Assembly (NCBI GenBank): GCA_027257055.1
Contig: JAPVLO010000083.1
Span: 4,386,001-4,450,000, forward strand
Reading direction: 5' to 3'
DNA: 64,000 bases
Source: Cephalopachus bancanus
Taxonomy: Eukaryota; Chordata; Mammalia; Primates; Tarsiidae
In this document: piece by piece, positions 10,972-21,860 of the stretch
How positions within the stretch are numbered: position 1 is the first letter of the stretch
How the letters are laid out: each line of letters starts with the position of its first letter
Notes under the pieces: model-generated
Databases searched by the model: none
What the model was told of the DNA's origin: nothing
Seen by the model: only the letters and a program-made list of their open reading frames with translations
Made by a program: the position numbers and the translations under genes

Positions 10972-13600
10972 TTGTATTATTATTATTTTATTTTTAAAAT
11001 GTGGGGTATAATTCAAAATTAGGTATATAAGTGGTCAACGAACAGGTGAAGTTTGGGCCTTCCATTGGTCCTCACTTCACCTGATTTAGGATCAGGTACC
11101 CTCACTGATGTTGCATCCCCCACCCCCAGCAGTGTCCCACTACTGCCAATCTCTTTCTTGTATTATTATCATAAATGTTCAGGGTCCACGTATGAGTGAG
11201 AACAAGTGGTACTCAGTTCCTTGTTTCTGTGATAGATCACTGAGTATTAGAGACTCTAACTCCATACAAGTTGCTGCAAAGTCCATAATTTTTTCTTTCA
11301 TTATGACTGTATAAATTTGTTTTCTTAAATTTTAAAGTTGTGAGGTACAATTTAGGGATAGGTGCATAAGTGGTCATCGTACAGGTAAACTTTGGGTCTT
11401 CCTTTGGTCCCCACTTTGCCTGGCTTCAGATCAGGTACTCTTGTTAATGTTATGTGCCCTCCCCTTAATCCCCCAACAGTGTCCCCCTACTGACAATCCC
11501 TTTTTTATAGTGTTATGATAAATATGCAGGGTCTGCTTATGAATAAGAACGTGTGGTATTCAGATCTTTGTTTCTGTGATGGATCACTGAGTATTATAGA
11601 CTCTAACTCCATCCAAGTGGCTATGAAGTCCATAATTTTGTCCTTCTTTATGACTGTGTACTATTCCATTGTGCTTTTGTACCACATTTTTTTAATCTAG
11701 TCCTCTTTCGATGGGCAGCATGGTTGGCTCCAGGTTTTTGCTTTGTAAATAATGCTGCAATAAACATTCATGCACAGGTATGTTTTTACAGAGTAATTTG
11801 AGGTTCTCCAGGTATATTCCCAGAAGAGGGATTGCTGGGTCTTTTGGAAGGTTGATTTTTAGATCTTTTAGTAATCACCACACTGCTTTCCACAGAGGTT
11901 GTACAAGTTTACACTCCCACCAACATTGTAGAAGCATTCTTTTTCCCTGCATTCTCTCCAGCATCCGTTATTTTTTGAGTTATTGATGATGGCCATCCTG
12001 ACTAGAGCTGAAGGTATCTCAGTGTGGTTTTAATTTGCATTGCTTTGATGATTAGTGAGGCTGAACATTTTTTCATGTATCTGTTGGCTGCTCATATGTC
12101 TTCTTTTGAGAAGTGTCTATTCATATATTTTACCCACTTTTTAATAGGGTTTTTTGTTTTTTTCTTTCAGCATGTTTGAGTTCCTTGTAGATCCTAGATG
12201 TTAGGCCTTTGTCAGATATACAGTTGGAAAATAATTTTTTACAGTCTGTGAGCTCCCTCCCCACTCTCTTGATGGTTTATTTTGCTTTGCAGAAGCTTGT
12301 CAGTTTGGTGAGGTCCCACTTCTCTATCTTCTCTCTTATAGCATGGGCACTTAGGGTTTTGATCAGGAGTTGACTGCCTACTCTGATTCGTATAAGAGTG
12401 ACTTCTGCATTTTCTAAGATTCATATAGTTTGAGGTTTGACATTAGGTCTTTGATCCATTTAAGGTTAATTTTTGTGTATGGTGATAGGTAGGGGTCCTA
12501 TTCCATTCTTCTGCATGTAGTCAGCCAGTTTTCCCAGCACTATTTACTGAATATGTTCTCCTTTCTCCTGTGGTTGTTGGTGGAGACTTTGTCAAAGATA
12601 AGTTGGTTGAGAAATTGAGATTTTTATTCTGTCTTCTCTATCCTTTTCCATTGGTCTCTATGCCTGTTCTTGTACCAATACGAGACTGTTTTGACTATTG
12701 TATACTTATAATAAAGTTTAAAGTCTGGAAGTGTGATATCCCTCGCTTTGCTTCTTTTGCTAAGGATTGCTTTGTCTATCTGTGATCTTTTGTGATTTCA
12801 TATGAATTTCTGTATTGTAATTTCCAGGTCTGAGACAAATGATGCTGATAATTTAATGGGTATTGCATTGAATCTATAGATTGCCTTTGGTAGGATGGGC
12901 ATCTTAACAATGTTCATTCTTTCTATTCATGAGTATGGAACTTTTTTTTTCCATTTATTTTGTGTGTCTTCTTTGATTTCTTTGAGCAGTGTTTTGTAGT
13001 TTTTGTTGTAAACATCTTTCGTTTCTCTAGTTAGGAAGCTACCAAAGTATTTCTTTTTTTTTTTCTTTTTTGTGCCTACTGTGAATGGGATGGTTGCATA
13101 ATATTCCATCAGAACTCAAACGTGCCATGAGGAGAAAAGCAAACAGCCCTATTGAAAAGTGGGTAGAAGAATAGATACGTCTCAAAAGAAGACATCCGAA
13201 CAACCAACAGATACATGAAAAAATGCTCAGCTTCACTAATCATCAAAGAAATGAAAATCAAAACCACACTGAGATACAACCCAACTCCAGTCTGGATGGC
13301 CATATCATCAATAACTCAAAAAACAACAAAAGCTGAAGAGAATGTGATAGAAAAGGGAACTCTTCTATACTGTTGGGGGGAGTGAAATCTAATACAATCT
13401 CTGTGAAAACAGTGTGACGATTCTTAAAAGATCTGAAAATTGTCCTTCTCTACAATCCAGCTATCCCCCTCCTGAGAATATACCCAGAGGAACTCAAATC
13501 ATTCTACAAAAAAGATACCTGTGCAAGCATGTTTATTGCAGCACTATTCACAGTAGCAAAAACATGGAACCAACTTTGCTGCCCACTGAAAGTGGACCAG
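10972..13600 (-). mobile_element. Twin-primed (5'-inverted) LINE-1 with a nested L1
   Basis: From the left, an antisense L1 3' end (10985-11316) stops in the sequence complementary to gctgcataatattcc. After a nested L1 it resumes at 13090-13108 (ggttgcataatattccat). It then joins head to head at 13109 to a plus-strand L1 segment (13109-13600) running from gaactcaaacgtgcc to gcccactgaaagtggacc. The distal end of this inverted segment (aaagtggac) and the start of the antisense segment (complement of ccat) lie within about 30 nt of each other in L1, which is the signature of twin priming. The duplication ttaaaattat (10962-10971 and 13601-13610) bounds the whole structure. Confidence 0.85.
11317..13089 (-). 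mobile_element. LINE-1, antisense, nested in the twin-primed L1
   Basis: It starts on the plus strand with a T-rich 3' tail and the 3' UTR complement (gtgaggtacaatttaggg), then runs through the antisense ORF2 C-terminal region and ends near 13089 in the segment before the reverse transcriptase core (complement of cccattcacagtaggc). It is 5'-truncated and no frame is intact. A diverged duplication is present: atgactgtataaat at 11303-11316 and atggttgcataata at 13090-13103. It is therefore younger than the L1 that contains it. Confidence 0.85.
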
Positions 13601-13718
13601 TTAAAATTATGTTTAATGTTAATTATCTTCACTAACCCCTCTTCATTCTTACCTTATAACAGCCCTGTATACATCCTCCCACGTCGTATTCATACAAACA
13701 CACTGAAACATAGAGCAG

Positions 13719-15690
13719 ACCACAAAGAACTAATATCCAGAATCTGTAAAGAGTGCCAACAAGTTGACAAGACAAAACAACTCCATTCAAAGTGGGCAAA
13801 GGACATGAACAGACACTTCTCAAAGGAAGACATGCAAGTAACTGATAAACACATGAACAAATGCTCAATATTATTAACTGTCAGAGAATTGCAAATTAAA
13901 ACCACAATGAGATGCCATCCCACACTAGAAAGAATGGCTGTGATTCAAGTCAAAAAACAACAAATGTTGGTGAGGTTGAAGGAAAAAGGGAACAGTTCTT
14001 TTTTTTTTTTTAATAAAGATGTAGGGTAATATTCAGGGTTAGGTATACAAACGTTGATTATGCCGGTATGCTTGTTGATGAGGTGTGCCCCTCCCTCCCC
14101 TAGCAGTTTCCCTCAACTGCCAATCCTCCCACCCTCCCCTGACAGTTTCCCACTATTGCCAATCCCTTTCTTATAGTATCATAATTGTTCAAGATCCACT
14201 TATGAGTGGGAACATATGGTACTCGGTTCTTTGTTTCTGTGATAGATCACTGAATATGATTGAGTCTAAATCTATCCAAGTTGCTGCAAAGTTCATATGT
14301 TTGTCCTTTTTATGGCTGCATAATATTCCATTGTGTATATGTACCACTTTTTTTTAACCCAACCCAGCTTCGATGGGCAGCATGCTTGGTTCCACGCTTT
14401 TGCTATTGTGAATAGAGCTGTGACAAATATACATATGCAAGTATCTTTTCTGTAGACTGATTTTAGTTCCTCCAGGCATATTACCAATAGGGAATTGCAG
14501 GGTCATATAGGTGAATTTCTAGTTCTTTCAGAAATCACCACACTGTCTTCCAAAGAGGTTGCACTAGGTTGCATTCCCACCAGCAGTGTAGAAGCATTCC
14601 TTTTTCTTCACATCCTCACCAGCATCTGTTGTTGATTGTTTTATTAATGATGGCAATTCCTACTAGGGTTAGGTGGTATCTCAATATGGTTTTGATTTGC
14701 ATTCCTCTGACGATGAGTGAGGCAGAGCACTTTTTCATGTATCTGTTGGCTGCCCGTGTATCTTCTTTTGAGAAGTGTCTATTCATGTCTTTTGTCCACT
14801 TTTTAATGGGGCTGTTTGTTTTTTCCTTTTGGTGTGTTTGAGTTCCTTGCGGATCCTAGATGTTAGGCCTTTGTCAGATATACAGTTGGCAAATATTTTT
14901 TCCCATTCTGTGGGCTGGATCCCTGCTCTCTTGATGGTCTCTTTTGCTTTGCAGAAGCTTGTTAGTTTGATGAGATCCCACTGGTCTATCTTATTTCTTA
15001 AGGTATGGGCATGTAGTGTCCTGATCAGAAATTGGTTGCCAGTTCCAATTTCCATAATGGTGTCTCCTGAGTTTTCTAAGATTCTTATATTTTGAGGTTT
15101 TACGTTTAGGTCTTTGATCCATTTTGAGTTAATTTTTATGTATGGTGATAAGTAGGGGTCCTGTTTCAATCTTCTGCATGTGATCAGTCAGTTTTCCCGG
15201 CACCATTTACTGAATAGGTTCTCCTCTCCCCAGTGGTTGTTGTTGGAGTCTTTGTCAAAGATGAGTTGGTTGAGAAATTGAGGGTTTGCTTCTGGAATCT
15301 CTATCCTGAAAAGGGAACATTTATACCCTGTTGGTGAGAATGTAAGGTAGTGCAAAACCTGTGGAAGCAGTTTAGAGATTTCTAAAAGAACTAAAAATAG
15401 ATTTATCATTCAACCCAACAATCCCTCTACTAGTTATATAGCCAGAGGAACATAAATCACTCTATCAAAAAGACACCTGAACTTTCATGTTTATTGCAGT
15501 ACTATCCACAATAGGAAAAACATGAAAACTACTTCGGTACCTATCAATAGTGGACTGGATAAAGAAAATGCGGTGCATATACACCATAGAATACTACACA
15601 GTCATAAAAATCATGTCCTTTGCAGCAACATGGATGCAGCTAGAGACCATCAGTCTAAGCAAATTAGCACAGAAATAGAAAACTGAATAC
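13719..15690 (+). mobile_element. Old LINE-1 ORF2/3' fragment, split by a younger L1
   Basis: 13719-13994 encodes an old form of the ORF2 C-terminal region ([20 protein letters not shown]). The element resumes at 15309 with ttggtgagaatgtaagg and continues through tttattgcagtactatcc to gcaacatggatgcagctag and gaaaactgaatac near 15690. It is more diverged from the other L1s in the window than they are from each other, which suggests an older subfamily. The interrupting L1 is flanked by a duplication of this element's sequence. Confidence 0.85.
13995..15308 (-). mobile_element. LINE-1, antisense, 5'-truncated, nested in an old L1
   Basis: A poly(T) start at about 13999-14011 is followed by the 3' UTR complement, and minus-strand frames at 14293-14487 and 14783-15169 cover the ORF2 C-terminal segment. 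It ends at about 15305 in the complement of ggatagagattccag. The duplication aaaagggaaca at 13984-13994 and 15309-15319 is perfect over 11 bp. The 128-codon frame (14783-15169) is one of the less damaged ORF2 stretches in the window. Confidence 0.93.
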
Positions 15691-16250
15691 AACAGTTTCT
15701 TGGTTATTGATTTGTACACAAATGGAATCTTCTTAAACATATTATTTTGCAAATTATTTTTTACTGGTTTTATGTGTATCATGAACATAACTAAATCAAC
15801 AAACATAGAACATATTCATTCTTACTAATAGCTGAATAATATACCATAGTATGGATGTAATGCAATGTATTTAATCCTTTCCATATGGAAGAGCATTCAT
15901 GTTGCTTTCGGGTCCTTGCTTTTCAAATAATGCATCAATCAACCTCTTATATACTGGAGTTTTTATTTTATAGAATAGATTTCAAAAGTGAAAATCCTGA
16001 GACAAAAAGCACTTGTATAGCCTACTTTTCTTAAATGTTGTAGTAATTTATAACCCTGCTAGAAAGAAAATAATACATATTCTCTCATTGTCTACTGTTA
16101 CTCTAATATTTGCCAACCTGATAGATAGAATGTGGTGTTGCATGGTTGCTTCAATTTGCGTTTCCCTAACTACTCATGAGACTGAATGTCTTCTCCATGA
16201 TGTTTATTCCGTATTTGTTTTTTTCTGTTGGTTTGTTTAGACCTTCAGTT
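15691..16250 (-). mobile_element. Ancient L1 (L1M-type) fragment, antisense
   Basis: On the plus strand the order tagctgaataatataccatag, ccatatggaagagcattcatg, then ttgcttcaatttgcgtttccc and actactcatgagactgaatg follows the antisense 3' ORF2 region of ancient mammalian L1. The match probably fades by about 16440. It is highly diverged with no open frame. Confidence 0.65.
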
Positions 16251-18590
16251 TCCTAACTTGAGTTTCACTTTTGTTATCAATTCATGGGAGATCTTTGAGT
16301 CTATAACACTTTATTTGGCATTTGACTAATATCCCTCAAAACTCCCCTACAAAGTTCCATATGTGATATAAATTATCTCCTCCATCTATACTTCTCTTTT
16401 ACTTCTGGTGTCTTTGCCATACAGTTTTTTTTAATGCAATTGTAGTAAAGACTACCAGTTGCCCACTAACACCCATTCTACCTTCTTCCTGGCATATGGC
16501 CACACTAAACCATGTAGGGGTAAGGGGTTAATATAAAGAATAATTAAACTCATAAATGAGTGACTATAAGATAAAAGGAAATGCTATATGGTACCCTAGG
16601 GCTGAGGGAGAACACCAACAGAAGGCCAAACCCTAGAAGGGGTTCCTTCCCCCAAGGCTAGGGTTTAGCCCACATGGAGAGATATGTATCAGCCTGCTAG
16701 CTAGCAGAGAATTTCACTTGTTTGCCTGGGCCATGGCCGACAGTAGTCACTGGACAAGCAGGAAGCAATCTTCCAGAGTACAGACTGGGCACAGAAACTT
16801 GGGGGCTGGTAGTCTAGGCATGCAGAGGAGGTGGAACTGCCGGCTCCCTGGGGGCAGGAGGCCTTCTAGAGTCAGTTTCCACATGAGCTGGCTGCAGAAA
16901 GTTCATCACCAGGCCAGGTATAGGCTGTAAAATTATCAAGAGACCACTCATTCAGGGCCCATGGTTAGGGCAGAACTCTACAAGATGCCCTCACACCCAC
17001 ATTGCTGATCCACTGTGCAGCTGCCAGAAACAGCAGCTCTTCCTTCTCCAGCAATGTTTCTTCAATACCCTCTCCCAAGAAATCTTAATGTCTTGCCCAC
17101 GGTAACGGAAAGATGCATGAAGAAATTCTGTGCACTATTTCAGGCCACATAATGAAGAGTGAATGTGGAGTTTACAGATGATAAATTGATAACCAGGACA
17201 TTACAACTCGTCAACTTGAAAAGAGCCTGAGTTTCTGCATGCCTGTCCACAAGGTCCACCAGCAGTCCACCACCATCCAAAATGGCTGCCTCAGAAATGT
17301 TGCAGGAATGAAAAATAAGCTTTTAGATCCTTTGACTAATTCGATAGTCAAATATGTTCGTCTTTCCCTTTATGGTTTCCGGGTTTCCTGTCTTGTTCAG
17401 GAAGATCCTCTACAGTTTGTTTCAAAGTATATTACAGGTGATCATTGGATTGGGAAAAGACTAGTCAAAAGAGAACAAATATTGCCACCTTGGTTATAGC
17501 TAGATGACAGCTATTTCCTTATACAGACAAGCAAAAGAGGGGGAAAAAACAAAGGACTAGTGTATAAGTGAAGAGCTGTGAACACAAATTTGCTCTAGTT
17601 CCTTTGAGTAGTTTCTGTGAATACTTTCCAAAATACAGATTTAAAGCAGCTGCAGTAAGAGGGGGATCTAATATAAAAAATTTATAATAATCAGTTCTTC
17701 TAGAAAGTTGAATGCCTTAACCACTATATACAAACATGTGTTAATTAAGCAAGAGGCCTGAGCAGCTGGAAACAGGGAAGGTGGAATTCAGTAGAAAGTT
17801 CTACACTGTCTCACTCCAGAGAGAATTCCTCTCGGCTATAGCTCAGATCTAACATTAGGATTACTCTGTCACGTGAAAAGCTAATTATAGCCTCTCCACA
17901 TATCCTCCATGTCCTCCTTTCCTCTAGCATCTTTTTCTTTTTTGTGTGTGTGAAAGGAGTGTGGGCCTTATAGATAAAGTAAGTCGACATTTATGGCTGT
18001 GCTGTGTATTGCACATTGTATTGCCTGACACTCTGGGAAAATACAAAGGAAAAACAAACCCTCATCCAGATTCAAAGGCAAACGTTTATGATGGGCTATC
18101 AGGGAATTTGAACCAACACATGAGCAATACAGAAAAGGCAGGCCAAAAAGACATTTCACTAACAAAAGCACCAGTTGTAACAAGTGCCTACCAGTTAGAA
18201 GAATAATGAGGAGATGCAGAATGAACACATTTTCATCTCCCCTTTTCTGTGCATGCAGAAATCAGAGTATATGTGTATGTAAATACTAGCTAACAAATCG
18301 AGGCCACCAAAAGACAAGTCAAAATTTGGTGATTGCCTGATGAATATTGCTGATGTGGTGCCTTTTGTATCTAATGAATGTATTATATTTTACTCATTCG
18401 TTTTAAACCATAGCATAAAATCCTCTAGTAGATATCGTCTTTCTCACTATTGTTTTATTCTGGAACTCTGTTCTCGAAATTCAGGCTTACATTTTGGAGT
18501 AATAGAAAACAAAATATCCTACCTTACTCAGCATTTTAATCACATCTTTGCACCTTTCTCCTTGTAGAAATTCCCTGCATCCCTGTCCTC
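16251..18590. other. No recognised gene; one hairpin
   Basis: Apart from the inverted repeat at 16624-16670, I see no repeat or gene here that I can name. Short frames at 16718-16930, 17239-17499 and 17946-18206 (86 codons or fewer) lack recognisable domains. A decayed retroviral LTR around 16.5-17.1 kb is conceivable but not supported. Confidence 0.35.
16624..16670. repeat. Inverted repeat, 13-bp arms, 21-nt loop
   Basis: ggccaaaccctag (16624-16636) pairs with ctagggtttagcc (16658-16670) at 12 of 13 positions. The loop is C/T- and G-rich. Confidence 0.85.
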
Positions 18591-18594
18591 TCCT

Positions 18595-18840
18595 GCCTAG
18601 TGAATTCCTGCTATCCTTCAAACTCAGTTCATACATAAAAAGGTCCTCTGTGGGACCTTTTCTGAGTTCCTCTAAACAGAATTAATTCATCTAGCATGAG
18701 TGTTGTCATTGCACTTTGGAAACATTTACTACGTGTCTTCCTCTCCCGCTGATCGGTAGCAGGGATTTTTGTCTTGGATATTTATATTTCTACTGCATGG
18801 CATTTGTAGCTGGCCAATAAAAGTTTATTAAATGAATAAA
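18595..18840 (+). mobile_element. L2 3' end fragment
   Basis: The segment has the L2 3' terminus order: atccttcaaactcagttcat, a charged middle, cattgcactttgg, then ggccaataaaagtttattaa and aatgaataaa. It is decayed and non-coding. Confidence 0.7.
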
Positions 18841-19881
18841 TTTTTCACTTTTGCTCTATTGCCTCCGTCTTATAATGTCAGAATTTCAAATTCTTAAAAC
18901 ATTTCATGAAGAGACTAATAAAATTCCAGTAAAATTGTGTGTTGGTTTGTATTCAGAGTCGTGTTAAAAGCCCTTCCACCGATTATTCCAGACCCCATGG
19001 CTGCACTGCGTTATGTCCTGGAAGTACACTGCCCTCTGCTGGTGTCCTTTTCAACAAGCTCATCTGTGATGCCTACAGTGCCAGGTTGGTCTTTGTTTAG
19101 AGGGTTGTTCTAATCCCGCCCCCCCACACCATGCTGGACCACAGATAACCACGTGGCCATAACTATTTACAGAAGGACAGTAGTGTAGAATATTAATTTT
19201 CATTTTTCAGTCTGTGAAGAATAGGCAGGATAACAAAGAGGAAATAAAGAATGATAAATTTATTTATATGTATTTTCTTTGGGGCCCTGAGCTGCTGAGA
19301 AAATTTGTATCATTTTTATTAGTCTCATAATTTTAAGTGGCTTTACACCACTCTTGCTAAGACCACATAATTATAGCAAAGAAATATCAAACATTAACAC
19401 CACCAGAGTTCCATGATCCCAGGAAAAATAAAGAGCTTCAAGTAAATGATAGCTTCAATCTTTGATTCTATGTAATTATAAAATATTTATATTTCTTGAC
19501 TTGAAAGTAGGTTAATAATCTACTATGTTAAAACAACAGGGCACACACCCTGTATGACTGTGAGTGTGTGTCTGTGTATAGATAGATCAATACACACATG
19601 TTTATGTGATGTGTTTTTAATTTTGTAAGTACATATTTATATGCACATATCTGAAAGAGGAAAGATCAGAAATAACATGCCAAGATGCTAATAATTTTCA
19701 GCAGTAGATAGCAACATTTTCAGCTGTTTTTGATTTAATTTTTATTGTTTATCTGTATTTTCTAATTTTTCTGAAATAATCATTAACTACTTGGGTAATT
19801 AAAAAATGAGGAGAGAAAAATTCATAGATAACATTGCTAGGGAAAACAGTACTAAGTAAGGCTTAAAGTCAAAATTAAAAG
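18841..19881. other. No recognised feature
   Basis: AT-rich sequence. A GT-rich patch near 19558-19580 and a segment at 19700-19790 (gtttatctgtattttctaat) resemble fossil-repeat ends but are too short to assign. Confidence 0.35.
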
Positions 19882-19890
19882 TATCCTGCC

Positions 19891-20476
19891 AACACTTCCA
19901 CATTGTTGGTGGTAGTGTAACCTAGTACAACCTCTGTGGAAAACAGTGTGGCAACTCCTAAAAGATCTAATAATCGACCTTCCATATGACCCAGCATTCC
20001 CCGTACTGGGAATATACCCGGAAGAACTCAAATCACTCTATGAAAAAGATACTTGCACATGCATGCTTATTGCAGCAAAAACATGAAGCCAACCGTGCTG
20101 CGCATCGAAAGAGGAAAAGGAAAAAGGAAAAGAACTGAATTTTTAAAACGTGGTACGTATATGCAATGGATTATTATGCAACCATAAAAAAGGACAAAAT
20201 TATGAACTTTGCAGCAACTTGGACGGATTTAGAGTCTATGATACTGAATGATCTATCACAGAAACAAAAAACTGAGTATCACATGTTCTCACTCATAAGC
20301 AAACCCTGAACAATTATCATAATACTATATGAAAGGGATTGGTAGTAGTGGAAAACTACCAGGGGGTGGAGGGGGGCATACCTCATCAACAAAGGTACCT
20401 GCATAATGTACATTTGTATATCTAACCCTGAATTGTACCCTGCATCTTTAAAATTTAAAAAAAATTTTTTTTTAAC
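19891..20476 (+). mobile_element. LINE-1 3' end, severely 5'-truncated
   Basis: It carries the last part of ORF2 and the 3' UTR (acctctgtggaaaacagtg through actaccagggggtgg). A purine-rich duplication (repeated ggaaaa units at about 20113-20136) lies within it. The tail is unusual: an A8 run directly followed by T9 and aac before the duplication. tatcctgcc occurs at 19882-19890 and 20477-20485 as the target-site duplication. Confidence 0.92.
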
Positions 20477-20485
20477 TATCCTGCC

Positions 20486-21599
20486 TAGTGCAAGTAAAAA
20501 ACGTACCTTCTGATGCTAACATCGCTAGGAAAAATAAATCTATAGTTGTCAATTACAGGAAGAAATACGCTTCTCCTCGTAGAGTCATTGTTCAACCTGC
20601 CCTTCTGAGACAGGTCCTGTGAGGCATGGTTCAGCCCCATTTACCAGGCCATTCATCATTAAGCCAGCCTGTTCTTTATTAAGAAGCCTGTGAAGTCGGC
20701 CTGCTGTTGCCCCAGAAATAGGCTTGCTGAAAGACTGTTTGAGTTATTCCAAAAAGGAACCAAACCACAGGCCCTTGAATACCCTAAGAATGCTGAAGAA
20801 AGGAGGAAATGGCATGAACACTTGGGAAAGACAGCTCAGCAATTTTCTTTTTAATTATTGAGATAAGAGAGTGAGTTTGGTTTCATTTAGCTGTTCAAAT
20901 AGAAATCTATTTAAATATTTAAACAGAAAAACCTCCTGATCTACCATCCTGCCCTCCTGTAACAGCTATGGCCTTTCCACAGAGATAAATTTTATAGTGG
21001 ATTTGGCTTGAGAAACTTCTATTTTATGGGTTAGAAATTGATTTCAAGAGCCTTCGGCAGAGTAAAACACACACAATTGTGTATTTGCTTTGGGGGTAAG
21101 TCCACACTCCCTTGCAGTACAAACTAAATCTCCTGCTGGTAAACACTAGGATGTTTGGCGTTTGAATTGCTTCTCTTTTAGATATGTGGTCCTGATAATC
21201 TCTTTCACAGGCTATTAAGGGCCCAAACCCTCCAAAATTGCCTGACCCTTACTTCCTGGACATCATCCTGCACTATTTTTCTTCATTACACTTGGGCAAA
21301 TAAAATTCAACATCAAAACAACAAATATTTGTTATGTGCCTATTTGCTATCTCCTCAAAAATGTACCCACCCCAGTGGGTCCCTGTAAGTAGACAAACCT
21401 TACTGCTCTGTTCCATAACCAAGCCCATTCCAGAATTTAAAGATTTCCTTAAATTACACACTCTTCAAGAAGTAATTCCACAAGAAGGGGGAAGGGAACC
21501 TGTCACATCATTTTAACCCATCCCACATTTTATGCTTCCAGGGTTTTACTCTGCATAGAGTGTCCAGCCTATTTTTCATCCAGCAAAATCCATTGACCT
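20486..21599. other. No recognised feature
   Basis: Single-copy-looking sequence. The short frames on both strands near 21273-21516 overlap each other and have no recognisable domain. Confidence 0.4.
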
Positions 21600-21860
21600 T
21601 GAGGGTCTAGCTTGATTATTAACACCTCAGCCCACCCAAATCACCTCCTCCCTTAAAGGTATAAGTTTCAATCATTCCCTGGTCATTGTTTCCAATTTCC
21701 TTATCTCTACTTAGGGTAGAACTCTAACATTGAATTGCAATTTTCTGTTTACATATCTGTCTTTCCCCTTTAGACTGTGAGTTCCCAAGGAAACAGACTA
21801 TCTCACATTACAATATTCCCAGTACCTACTGTTCAATAAATAAATGCCAAGTGAATATAT
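21600..21860 (+). mobile_element. L2 3' end fragment
   Basis: The order tttccccttt agactgtgag ttccc, then acagactatctcacattac, ttcccagtacctactg and ttcaataaataaatg matches the L2 3' terminus. Decayed and non-coding. Confidence 0.75.
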
